Shown here piece by piece: positions 1-7,989 of a stretch of DNA of 64,000 bases; positions within the stretch are counted from its first letter, which is position 1; each line of letters begins with the position of its first letter. The notes below the pieces were generated by a model, which was given only the letters and a program-made list of their open reading frames with translations, was not told the DNA's origin and searched no databases. The DNA is from Paraburkholderia sp. LEh10 (lineage in GTDB: Bacteria > Pseudomonadota > Gammaproteobacteria > Burkholderiales > Burkholderiaceae), in NCBI RefSeq assembly GCF_017814945.1, contig NZ_JAGIPX010000023.1, forward strand, positions 62,001-126,000, written 5' to 3'. A program made the position numbers and the translations under genes.

Positions 1-341
1 CAACGCTCCGGCGTGATGTACATACCGGCTGCGATCACATCGAAACGTCCCGCGCGCAGGCCTGGAATCAGCGAGCCCCATTCCGTCAGCACGGCGTCCA
101 CTTTCTTCACGCCGAGTTTCTCGAAGATCTTGCGGGAGATTTCGGGCGACTCGCCCGTGACCTTGCCGTCGGGTGTCGTATAGGCGAATGGCGATTCGTT
201 TGCATAGCCGATGCGTACTTCGCCGGTGCGCTGAATGCGCTGCAACGTCGTTTCAGCCGACGCGAACTGGGTGTGCATGGCAAGGCCGGCTGCCGCGAGG
301 CAGAAGGCGCCAAGCATGACTGACGTGCGCTTCGATTTCAT
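1..341 (-). CDS. ehuB: Ectoine/hydroxyectoine ABC transporter substrate-binding protein EhuB (3' part outside window)
   Basis: Periplasmic binding protein of a polar-amino-acid type (SBP_bac_3) importer. Only the first 113 codons are in the window; the gene runs off the left edge. The N-terminus has a signal peptide with a hydrophobic core at about residues 8-22 and an FASA-E cleavage site at residue 29. The mature start EVRIGYANESPFAY (41-54) and GLRAGRFDVIAAGMYITPER (94-113) are typical of this family. The name EhuB rests on its divergent position next to enuR and the eut/doe catabolic genes, which is where uptake genes for ectoines normally sit. The permease and ATPase genes would lie to the left, out of view. 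A related amino-acid binding protein cannot be excluded from the fragment alone. Confidence 0.82.
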   Translation of the reverse strand, partial: MKSKRTSVMLGAFCLAAAGLAMHTQFASAETTLQRIQRTGEVRIGYANESPFAYTTPDGKVTGESPEISRKIFEKLGVKKVDAVLTEWGSLIPGLRAGRFDVIAAGMYITPER

Positions 342-495
342 GTCGATTCCCGATTCCGTGTGAACACGGACAGAAGTAGTGAACGGCGCGATGCAGCGTG
401 CGCCCAAATCCGGGAAAACCCGGTGTGGCAAGCATTCCGGCGTGTTCGACATGTCCCGGATGCAACCCATGAACGCAGCATACAAAGCCATTTTT

Positions 496-521
496 TTGTT
501 CCGATTGCTCTAGGACAATAA
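496..521. promoter_or_regulatory. Candidate EnuR operator in the ehuB-enuR intergenic region
   Basis: The 261-bp region between the divergent ehuB and enuR genes contains TTGTTC (496-501) and GGACAA (513-518), an imperfect inverted repeat. AGGACAATA (512-520) recurs exactly upstream of eutB at 2102-2110. A shared motif in the two control regions of one catabolic island makes it a candidate site for the MocR-type regulator. This is inference from sequence repetition only. Confidence 0.4.
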
Positions 522-602
522 TTTTCAGAGGCTCTTTGATCGCACTATGCATGGTGTCCATGACTTTCGATGGACAAGTTCGTAGAGGACCCAGGGTAAG
601 CG

Positions 603-2042
603 ATGAAGCGCCAACTCGGGTCGGCGCGGCATGGGAGGCGGCAGGTGATCGAACAGTGGCGGGAAGCGGTCGGCGCGGTGCATGGCGTCGAGTCGAAATA
701 CAAACGGCTGGTGAAGGCGATTGCAGGCGACATCGAACGCGAGGCGCTGCGCGCGGGCGCACGTCTGCCGCCACAGCGCGATGTGGCGTCGGAACTGTCG
801 ATCAGCGTGCAGACGGTCACGAACGCCTATAAGGAGCTGGAGCGGCAAGGGCTGATCCGCTGCGAAGTGGGACGCGGCAGCTTCGTTGCGGAGCGCGTCA
901 CCGAGACGATGTCGAACTACATGCTCGATACGGCGGAGCGCTCGGTCGTCGATTTTTCGATTGCGCGCATCATCCATACGCCGGAGCACGACGCGATGTG
1001 GCGAAAGGTCTGCGCGACGCTCGCGAAGATCGACGACCAGCCGTGGATACGTGCGTTCAGGCCCATCGCGGGCTTCGAGCATCATCGGCAGGCGGGCATT
1101 GCATGGCTGAAGACCCTGGGCATGTCCGCTTCCGTGGATACGCTGCTCGTCACCAACGGCGCGGCGCATGGGATCTTTCTTGCGCTTGCGTCGCTTGTCG
1201 GTCCCGGTGATACCGTGCTGTGCGAAAGTTTGACCGACCATGGCGTGATCGGCTCCGCGAATGTCCTGGGGTTTACGTTGAAAGGGCTGGAGATCGACGA
1301 ATATGGCATTCACCCCGAGCACTTCGAAGAGATGTGCGATAGCGAGCGCATCACCGCGCTCGTGTGCACACCGACGTTGAACAATCCGACCGTCGCGCTG
1401 ATGCCCGAGTCGCGCCGCCGCGCGATTGCGCGCATCGCCGAGCGCTACGGCGTGTACGTGATCGAGGACGACGTCTACGGACCGCTGCCTGCGACGCGTC
1501 CCGCGCCCATTTCGAGTCATATCCCCGAGTTGTCGTTCTACTGCACGAGCATGACCAAGTCGGTGCTGGCGGGCCTGCGCATCGGCTACATGACGACGCC
1601 GCGCCGCCTCGCGCTGCGCGCCGAAAGCGTGCTGCGCGTAAGCAGCTGGATGGCGACTTCGCCGATGGCGGAAGTCGCGACGCGCTGGATCAATGACGGC
1701 ACGGCTGCGCGGCTCGTCGAGACGCAACGCGAGCGGCTCGCGAAGCGCCAGGCACTGGTGCAGAAAATACTCGGACCGTATGTGCTCGGCTCGCATCCTC
1801 AGGCGCTGTCGGCATGGCTGCGCGTGCCCGATCACTGGCAGGCGGACCGGCTCGTGCGCGAGCTGCGCAATCGCGATATCGCCGTCACGTCGCCGGATCC
1901 GTTTCTCGTGCGCGGTGCGGACAGACCGAACGCCGTGCGCCTGTGTGTGGGCGCCGAAGTGAGCGACGACGTGTATCAGGACGCGCTCGAAACGATGCGC
2001 GACGTGTTCGAGCAATATCCGCAAGTGCACGACTTCGGTTGA
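603..2042 (+). CDS. enuR: MocR/GabR-type transcriptional regulator of ectoine use, EnuR
   Basis: A GntR-family regulator of the MocR type: an N-terminal winged helix (about 33-100, with PPQRDVASELSISVQTVTNAY at 56-76) fused to a fold-type-I aminotransferase domain (about 115-479). The PLP-binding lysine is probably K319 in SFYCTSMTKSVLAGL; LNNPT (259-263) and VIEDDVYG (286-293) are the other cofactor-pocket motifs. In characterised ectoine users EnuR is a repressor that responds through PLP to pathway intermediates such as N-acetyl-diaminobutyrate. The ATG has AGGG six bases upstream. It is divergent from ehuB and directly upstream of eutB, the standard arrangement. Length 479 aa is usual for the family. 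Confidence 0.88.
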   Translation: MKRQLGSARHGRRQVIEQWREAVGAVHGVESKYKRLVKAIAGDIEREALRAGARLPPQRDVASELSISVQTVTNAYKELERQGLIRCEVGRGSFVAERVTETMSNYMLDTAERSVVDFSIARIIHTPEHDAMWRKVCATLAKIDDQPWIRAFRPIAGFEHHRQAGIAWLKTLGMSASVDTLLVTNGAAHGIFLALASLVGPGDTVLCESLTDHGVIGSANVLGFTLKGLEIDEYGIHPEHFEEMCDSERITALVCTPTLNNPTVALMPESRRRAIARIAERYGVYVIEDDVYGPLPATRPAPISSHIPELSFYCTSMTKSVLAGLRIGYMTTPRRLALRAESVLRVSSWMATSPMAEVATRWINDGTAARLVETQRERLAKRQALVQKILGPYVLGSHPQALSAWLRVPDHWQADRLVRELRNRDIAVTSPDPFLVRGADRPNAVRLCVGAEVSDDVYQDALETMRDVFEQYPQVHDFG

Positions 2043-2101
2043 ACGAGCGTTGATCGCTGCCGCAATGCGTCGCGCCGGATCGCGCAAAAACGAAATGTAC
2101 C

Positions 2102-2134
2102 AGGACAATAGAAAACACTATTTAGAACATTAGA
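2102..2134. promoter_or_regulatory. Direct repeat upstream of eutB, candidate EnuR operator
   Basis: AGGACAATAGA (2102-2112) and AGAACATTAGA (2124-2134) match at 9 of 11 positions and are spaced 22 bp start to start, about two helical turns. Direct repeats on one face of the helix are the usual operator layout for MocR proteins. The first half also occurs in the ehuB-enuR region. No experiment is implied. Confidence 0.42.
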
Positions 2135-2219
2135 CTGGCCGCACTGAGTCCGCTGTGGCTCGCGTCGAAAGGCAACGACGCAGCCGCATCGGTCGTGAAC
2201 TCGTGCAGGGCCAACGTCA

Positions 2220-3203
2220 ATGTCCGTACTTTCGCTTGCCGATGTCTATCGCGCGCGACGCCGTCTCGAAGGGCGCGTGCTGCGCACGCCGCTCGTCGAA
2301 TCGCCTGCGTTGTCGACGGTTGCGAACGCGCCCGTCTATCTGAAGCTCGAAACCATCCAGCCGACGGGCAGCTTCAAGCTGCGCGGCGCGACCAACGCGC
2401 TCGTGCGTCTTGCCGAAGCGGGATGCAGGCGCGTGGTCACGGCATCGACGGGCAACCATGGGCGCGCCGTTGCGCATGCGGCGCGTGCACTCGGCATCGA
2501 GGCGTGCGTCTGCATGTCGTCGCTCGTGCCGCCGAACAAGGTCGAAGCCGTGCGTGCGCTGGGCGCGCAGGCGCGCATCGTCGGCAGGAGCCAGGACGAT
2601 GCGCAGCACGAAGCGCAACGCCTCGTGCGCGAAGAAGGCTATGCGTACGTGCCGCCGTTCGATCATCTCGACGTGATCGCAGGGCAGGCCACGATCGGCA
2701 TCGAGATCGCCGAAGACTTGCCGGATGTCGCGCAAATCGTCGTGCCGCTGTCGGGCGGCGGGCTCTTTGCAGGCGTCGCGTTCGCAGCGAAGCAGATCGC
2801 GAGCGCCGTGCGCATGACGGGCGTGACGATGGAAAACGGCGCCGCGATGCACGCGAGCCTCGCGGCAGGCAAGCCGGTGCTCGTCGATGAAGTGGCGACG
2901 CTCGCGGATTCGCTCGGCGGCGGCATCGGACTCGACAACCGCTATACGTTTTCGCTCACACGCGAACGGGTCGATGAAGTCGTGCTGCTCGACGAAGCAT
3001 CGATCGCGCGCGGCATCGTGCACGCGTACGAAGAGGAACGGCTGGTGCTCGAAGGCGCTGCTGTCGTCGGCATTGCCGCGCTGCTCGCCGGACGCGTGAG
3101 ATGTGTGAACGGGACGTCGGCTTCGCGAGGCCCGATCGTGCTGATCGTGACAGGCGCCAACATAGACATCGACCAGCATCGCCGCATCATCGGCGCGGCG
3201 TGA
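2220..3203 (+). CDS. eutB: Hydroxyectoine utilisation dehydratase EutB
   Basis: PLP-dependent threonine-dehydratase-like enzyme (fold type II), 327 aa. The lysine that holds PLP is K53 in PTGSFKLRGA; ASTGNHGRA (about 75-83) is the substrate/phosphate loop and the Gly-rich SGGGLFAG (about 178-185) binds the cofactor phosphate. In ectoine degraders EutB is thought to remove the hydroxyl-bearing side of the hydroxyectoine-derived intermediate together with EutC, feeding hydroxyectoine into the diaminobutyrate/aspartate route. The ATG is preceded by AGGG nine bases upstream, a modest site. Its place as first gene after enuR and 72 bases before eutC supports the specific name over a generic threonine dehydratase. 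Confidence 0.85.
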   Translation: MSVLSLADVYRARRRLEGRVLRTPLVESPALSTVANAPVYLKLETIQPTGSFKLRGATNALVRLAEAGCRRVVTASTGNHGRAVAHAARALGIEACVCMSSLVPPNKVEAVRALGAQARIVGRSQDDAQHEAQRLVREEGYAYVPPFDHLDVIAGQATIGIEIAEDLPDVAQIVVPLSGGGLFAGVAFAAKQIASAVRMTGVTMENGAAMHASLAAGKPVLVDEVATLADSLGGGIGLDNRYTFSLTRERVDEVVLLDEASIARGIVHAYEEERLVLEGAAVVGIAALLAGRVRCVNGTSASRGPIVLIVTGANIDIDQHRRIIGAA

Positions 3204-3275
3204 CAGCAACCATCTTGCATGCGACGGGAGCAAAAACGCGAAAGCGTCAGTTCTGGTCAAAAGAGGAGACACTGC

Positions 3276-4277
3276 ATGACTGCAATTACCCTGCTCGGCG
3301 AAGCGCAACTGCGCGAGCTCGTGCCGCTCGATCTTGCCGCGATCGACCAGATCGAATCGGCGTTTGTGTCGCTTGCGACGGAAGCCGTCGCAATGCCGCC
3401 GATCTTGCGGCTCGATCTTCCCGAGCATCGCGGCGAAGTGGATGTGAAGACGGCCTGGTTGCCGCGCTTCGACAGCTTCGCGATCAAGGTGAGCCCGGGC
3501 TTCTTCGATAACCCGAAGCTCGGCCTGCCGAGCCTCAATGGACTGATGCTCGTGCTGTCGGCGAAGACGGGCCTGACGGAAGCCGTGCTGCTCGATAACG
3601 GCTATCTGACGGCCGTGCGCACTGCTGCGGCGGGTGCCGTCGCGGCGCGCTGGCTCGCGAAACAGCATGCTTCGAACGTCGCGATTATCGGCGCGGGCGA
3701 ACAGGCGCGTCTGCAATTGCGCGCGCTGACGATGGTGCGGCAAGTCGAGCGCGTCATCGTCTGGGCGCGCAATCGTGCGAACGCAGAACGATTCGCGGCG
3801 GACATGTCCGCGCAGTTGCGCATCGCCTGCGAAGTCGCACGCGACGTACACCACGCACTCGCGGAAGCCGACATCGCGATCACGACGACGCCGAGCACTG
3901 AGCCGTTGATCGATACTGCCGACCTTCATCCCGGCCTGCACATCACGGCGATGGGCGCGGACGCGGAGCACAAGAACGAGATCGCGCCGCAAGCGCTGGC
4001 GGCGGCGCGGTACGTGTGCGACCGCGTCACGCAGACGCGTGTGCTCGGCGAACTGCATCACGCGATTGCAGCGGGCGCAGTGGATGCGAATGCACAGCAC
4101 GCAGAACTTGGACAGATCATCGCGGGACAGGCCAGGGGGCGCACGAGCGACAGCGACATCACGCTCTGCGACCTGACGGGCACGGGCGCGCAGGATACGG
4201 CCATCGCGACGCTCGCTGTCGCGCGTGCGCGCGCCGCCAACGCAGGCACCATTTTCCGCAACGACTTGAAGCGCTGA
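3276..4277 (+). CDS. eutC: Ectoine utilisation protein EutC (ornithine-cyclodeaminase/mu-crystallin family)
   Basis: NAD(P)-dependent ornithine-cyclodeaminase-family protein, 333 aa. The Rossmann dinucleotide site is VAIIGAGEQARLQL near residue 135; the KVSPGFFDN segment and LDNGYLTAVRTAAAGAVAA are family motifs. EutC acts with EutB in conversion of hydroxyectoine to ectoine-pathway intermediates. I chose the ATG at 3276 because AGAGGAGA lies six bases upstream; an in-frame start 57 bases earlier has no such site. Nine bases separate it from doeA, so eutB-eutC-doeA-doeB-doeX form one transcription unit. Confidence 0.86.
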   Translation: MTAITLLGEAQLRELVPLDLAAIDQIESAFVSLATEAVAMPPILRLDLPEHRGEVDVKTAWLPRFDSFAIKVSPGFFDNPKLGLPSLNGLMLVLSAKTGLTEAVLLDNGYLTAVRTAAAGAVAARWLAKQHASNVAIIGAGEQARLQLRALTMVRQVERVIVWARNRANAERFAADMSAQLRIACEVARDVHHALAEADIAITTTPSTEPLIDTADLHPGLHITAMGADAEHKNEIAPQALAAARYVCDRVTQTRVLGELHHAIAAGAVDANAQHAELGQIIAGQARGRTSDSDITLCDLTGTGAQDTAIATLAVARARAANAGTIFRNDLKR

Positions 4278-4286
4278 GAGAAGAGC

Positions 4287-5519
4287 ATGTCAAATACACC
4301 TCAACTGGAGCGGGACGACGCGAAGCGGGTGGCGACACCCGTGGTCCGCTTGCCGTTCGATCGAAGCGAGTACGACGCGCGCATCGCGAAGACGCGGCGC
4401 GCGATGGAAAAGGCGCAGATCGATCTGCTGATCGTGACGGACCCGACCAACATGGCGTGGCTCACGGGCTACGATGGCTGGTCGTTCTATGTGCATCAGT
4501 GCGTGTTGCTCGCGCTGGACGGCGAACCCGTGTGGTATGGACGCGGACAGGATGCGAACGGCGCGTTGCGCACGGTGTTCATGAAGCGCGAGAACATCAT
4601 CGGTTACCCTGATCATTATGTGCAGTCCACCGAGCGTCATCCGATGGACTATCTCGCGCGTGAAGTGATCGAAGCACGCGGCTGGCAGTCGCGCCGCATC
4701 GGCGTCGAAATGGATAACTACTATTTCAGCGCCGCCGCGTATGCATCGTTGCAGCGCAATCTGCCGAACGCGGCCTTCCGCGATGCGACGGCGCTCGTCA
4801 ACTGGCAGCGCGCCGTGAAATCGCCGCGCGAAATCGAATACATGCGCATTGCCGCGCGCATCGTCGAGAAGATGCATGCGCATATCGTCGAGCGGATCGA
4901 GCCGGGCATGCGCAAATGCGATCTCGTCGCGCAGATTTACACGGCGGGTATCACAGGCGTCGACGGTCATGGCGGCGACTATCCCGCTATCGTGCCGCTG
5001 TTGCCGACGGGCGCCGACGCCGCCGCACCGCATCTCACGTGGGACGACACGCCGTTTGCGGCGAACGCAGGCACGTTCTTCGAAATCGCCGGGTGTTTCA
5101 AGCGTTATCACTGTCCGCAGTCGCGCACTGTCTATCTCGGCAAGCCGCCCAAGCATTTCATCGATGCGGAAAAGGCCGTGGTTGAAGGCATCGAAATGGG
5201 CCTTGCGGCAGCGAAGCCCGGCAATACGTGCGAGGACATCGCGAACGCATTCTTCGCGGTGCTGCGCAAGTCAGGCATCGAGAAGAACAGCCGCTGCGGT
5301 TATCCCATCGGCGCGAGCTATCCGCCCGACTGGGGCGAGCGCACGATGAGCCTGCGCCCCGGGGACAAGACGGTCCTCGAACCCGGCATGACTTTCCACT
5401 TCATGCCGGGACTGTGGCTCGACGACTGGGGGCTCGAAATCACAGAGAGCATCCTGATTACGGAGTCGGGCGTCGAGACGTTGTGCAATACGCCGCGCAA
5501 ACTGTTCGTCAAGGAGTAG
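4287..5519 (+). CDS. doeA: Ectoine hydrolase DoeA (EutD)
   Basis: Opens the ectoine ring to N-acetyl-2,4-diaminobutyrate in the cytoplasm. It is an M24 'pita-bread' peptidase-like protein, 410 aa: creatinase N-domain (about 20-165, with TDPTNMAWLTGYDGW) and C-terminal catalytic domain (about 180-405). HGGDYPAIVPLLPTG, FFEIAGCFKRYHCPQSR, GYPIGASYPPDWGER and LEITESILITESG are hallmarks of DoeA/EutD. The usual D-D-H-E-E metal set of Xaa-Pro peptidases is not complete, which fits the family's specialised chemistry. The gene starts nine bases after eutC and ends four bases before doeB. Confidence 0.93.
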   Translation: MSNTPQLERDDAKRVATPVVRLPFDRSEYDARIAKTRRAMEKAQIDLLIVTDPTNMAWLTGYDGWSFYVHQCVLLALDGEPVWYGRGQDANGALRTVFMKRENIIGYPDHYVQSTERHPMDYLAREVIEARGWQSRRIGVEMDNYYFSAAAYASLQRNLPNAAFRDATALVNWQRAVKSPREIEYMRIAARIVEKMHAHIVERIEPGMRKCDLVAQIYTAGITGVDGHGGDYPAIVPLLPTGADAAAPHLTWDDTPFAANAGTFFEIAGCFKRYHCPQSRTVYLGKPPKHFIDAEKAVVEGIEMGLAAAKPGNTCEDIANAFFAVLRKSGIEKNSRCGYPIGASYPPDWGERTMSLRPGDKTVLEPGMTFHFMPGLWLDDWGLEITESILITESGVETLCNTPRKLFVKE

Positions 5520-5523
5520 TGCA

Positions 5524-6573
5524 ATGCGGGCTTCACCCATTACCGCCACGGTCGATTTCGAGGCCGACGGCGAGCAGCACGGCTTTCTTAAGCTGCCGCA
5601 TTCGCATGACGCCTCAGCGTGGGGCGCCGTGATGATCCCGATCACGGTGATCCGCAACGGCGACGGTCCGACCGCGCTGCTGACGGGCGGCAATCACGGC
5701 GACGAATACGAAGGGCCGATCGTGTTGTCGAAGCTCGCGTCTACATTGAAGGCGAGCGACGTGAAGGGGCGCGTGATCATCGTGCCGTTCATGAATTACC
5801 CGGCGTTTCGCGCGGGAAGCCGTACGTCGCCCATCGATCGCGGCAATCTTAACCGCAGCTTTCCGGGCAAGGCGGACGGCACCGTGACCGAGAAGATCGC
5901 CGATTACTTTCAGCGCTATCTGCTGCCGCTCGCGGACTATGTACTCGATTTGCACGCGGGGGGCCGCACGCTCGACTTCGTGCCGTTTGCGGCCGTGCAC
6001 GTGTTGAGCGATGCAAGGCAGCAGGCGCGCTGCGAGGCGGCGATGCGCGCATTCGGCGCGCCGTATTCGATGCGGATGCTCGAACTGGATAGCGTCGGTC
6101 TGTTCGACACGGCTGTCGAAGAAGCGGGCAAGGTATTCGTATCGACGGAACTGGGCGGCGGTGGGACGGCGACGGTGGCGAGCGTCGCCGTGGCTGGGCG
6201 CGGCGTGCGCGGGTTTCTCGCGAATGCGGGGGTGATTGGATGGCGTGATGAAGAGCTCGCGCCGTCGCGCACGACGACCTTGCTCGACATGCCTGACGGC
6301 ACCTGCTATACGACGAGCGAGCACGACGGGTTGCTGGAACTGTGCAAGGACCTGGGCGACCGTGTGGAAGCGGGCGAGGTGATCGCGCGGGTTCACGATG
6401 CGACGCGCACGGGCGCGAAGCCCGTCGAGTATCGCGCGCGCCGCAGTGGTTTGCTCGCGGCGCGGCATTTTCCGGGCCTCGTGCAGATTGGCGATACGGT
6501 GGCCGTGGTTGCCGAGATCGTCGAGTGCGGTATACCTGTTACGGCGGGCAAGCTGGGCGCGCGCGGGAGCTAG
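5524..6573 (+). CDS. doeB: N-alpha-acetyl-L-2,4-diaminobutyrate deacetylase DoeB (EutE)
   Basis: Zinc-dependent deacetylase of the aspartoacylase/succinylglutamate desuccinylase family, 349 aa. It removes acetate from the product of DoeA to give L-2,4-diaminobutyrate. Zinc ligands visible: H58 and E61 in GGNHGDEYEG and H144 in LDLHAGG; RGNLNRSFPG (106-115) is the substrate loop. A C-terminal biotinyl-like beta domain (VEAGEVIARVHD to IGDTVAVV) is usual for DoeB. It lies four bases behind doeA, fitting the known DoeA-DoeB hydrolase-deacetylase partnership. Confidence 0.92.
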   Translation: MRASPITATVDFEADGEQHGFLKLPHSHDASAWGAVMIPITVIRNGDGPTALLTGGNHGDEYEGPIVLSKLASTLKASDVKGRVIIVPFMNYPAFRAGSRTSPIDRGNLNRSFPGKADGTVTEKIADYFQRYLLPLADYVLDLHAGGRTLDFVPFAAVHVLSDARQQARCEAAMRAFGAPYSMRMLELDSVGLFDTAVEEAGKVFVSTELGGGGTATVASVAVAGRGVRGFLANAGVIGWRDEELAPSRTTTLLDMPDGTCYTTSEHDGLLELCKDLGDRVEAGEVIARVHDATRTGAKPVEYRARRSGLLAARHFPGLVQIGDTVAVVAEIVECGIPVTAGKLGARGS

Positions 6574-6585
6574 GGGCATTCGCCG

Positions 6586-7059
6586 ATGATGAAACTCGAT
6601 CGCTACGATCTCGCGATTCTTCGCATCCTCGCGCGGGATGGGCGCATTACAAAGTCGCGTCTCGCCGAGGAGGTGAATCTGTCGATTTCGCCCGCGTGGG
6701 AGCGAGTGCGGCGGCTCGAAGAGAGCGGCGTGATTCGTGGTTATCGAACGGATATCGATTGGGCGAAGGTGTTCAAGGGCAGTCGCATTGTTGTTGAGGT
6801 GACGCTCGCGCGGCATACGGCGCAGGATATGCGTCGCTTTGAAGAGCGCGTTGCGGCTGCGCCTGAGATTACCCAGTGTTATGCCACGGGTGGTGGCGTC
6901 GATTACGTGCTGCATGTGATGGCGCGGGATATTGATCACTATCAGCGGTTCATTGATGTGTTGCTTACCGATGAGCTTGGTATTGAGCGCTATTTCACGT
7001 ATGTCGTGACCAAGGTTGTCAAGGATGGGGGAGAGTCGGTTTTCGATTGGGAGGGGTGA
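6586..7059 (+). CDS. doeX: Lrp/AsnC-family transcriptional regulator DoeX
   Basis: 157-aa Lrp/AsnC regulator: helix-turn-helix at about 5-60 (LDRYDLAILRILARDGRITKS, then LAEEVNLSISPAWERVRRLEE), RAM ligand-binding domain at about 70-150 with the conserved GGGVDYVLHVMARD. It is the last gene of the eutBC-doeAB unit, 12 bases after doeB. In other ectoine degraders an AsnC-type protein (AsnC/DoeX) is encoded in the same position and contributes to control of the operon. Two adjacent ATG codons (6586 and 6589) are both possible starts. Confidence 0.86.
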   Translation: MMKLDRYDLAILRILARDGRITKSRLAEEVNLSISPAWERVRRLEESGVIRGYRTDIDWAKVFKGSRIVVEVTLARHTAQDMRRFEERVAAAPEITQCYATGGGVDYVLHVMARDIDHYQRFIDVLLTDELGIERYFTYVVTKVVKDGGESVFDWEG

Positions 7060-7065
7060 GGTTGC

Positions 7066-7852
7066 TTTGCCGCTGGCGCTGTTTGCTCTGCCGCTGGGGC
7101 TGTTTGATCTACCACTATCGCTGTTTGATCTGCCACTGTCGCTGGCATCCGCGATGCGCCTCGCGGCGCGGGCGTTGCCCCTGTGCGGGGCGGCACCTAC
7201 TTTCTTTGCCGCGGCAAAGAAAGTAAGCAAAGAAAGCCGCTCACACCGCCAATGCTTGACGTTTATCCACGGGCCCCCAACGTCCCCATCCTTCTCACGG
7301 CGACGTGCTGGCAGTTTCCGTTGCCAGCGCAATGACTGGCGCTTCACCCGCTTCAGCACCCGCGTTGCAGACCGCGGCCTTGATTGATCAGCGCCCTGTG
7401 CGGCAAACCTATGTAGGCCTTCGCGCCTTTAGAACACCGTCGCGGCGTGACGTGTTTACACAGTTGGAGCGCTGCCCTGTGAGGCGCGACAACCAACATA
7501 TGTTTGCCGCAAAAGGACACTGAAAAATCAGGCACGGGTAGGCGCTGTACGAGCGCGTAAAGCGGGTGAGGCATTAATCCATGCGTTGGCAACTCACGTG
7601 GGCAAGCACGCAAACAGGAGAAGTGTGGGGCCGTTGAGAGCCCGTGGGTAACGGTCAAGGATTGGCGGTGTGAGCGGCTTTCTTTGCCTACTTTCTTTGC
7701 CGCGGCAAAGAAAGTAGGTGCCGCCCCGCACAGGGGCAACGCTTGCGCCGCGAGGCGCATCGCGGATGCCAGCGCCAGCGGCAGATCAAACAGCGCCAGC
7801 GGCAGATCAAACAGCGCCAGCGGCAGAGCAAACAGCGACAGCGGCAAATCAA
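7066..7852. repeat. Long inverted-repeat element (about 215-bp arms) between doeX and the dehydrogenase gene
   Basis: Bases 7066-7283 and 7631-7852 are imperfect inverted copies, roughly 90% alike by eye, around a 347-bp spacer. Each outer end holds about four tandem copies of a 21-bp unit (TTTGATCTGCCGCTGGCGCT plus G, with variants). Each arm also holds a perfect palindrome: 28 bp at 7198-7225 and 30 bp at 7688-7717, both centred on TTTGCCGCGGCAAA. No gene is convincing in it: the arms read open in several frames because 21 is a multiple of three. The composition resembles palindromic intergenic repeats common in Paraburkholderia genomes (recalled, not searched). Confidence 0.8.
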
Positions 7853-7989
7853 ACCGCCCCAGGCAAACCCAAAAAACACTTACCAACACATGAGAAAAAC
7901 AGAAAAAACCGGCACCAGAAGAACCCCAAACAAAAAAACCGCCGGCCGCATGGCCAATAAAGTAGAGGCATCGCATACAGGAGATCATC

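Noticed and set aside
525..2108. 527-codon open frame opposite enuR
   Set aside because: It mirrors the codon pattern of enuR; Arg/His-rich with no motif. High-GC genes often leave such open antisense frames.
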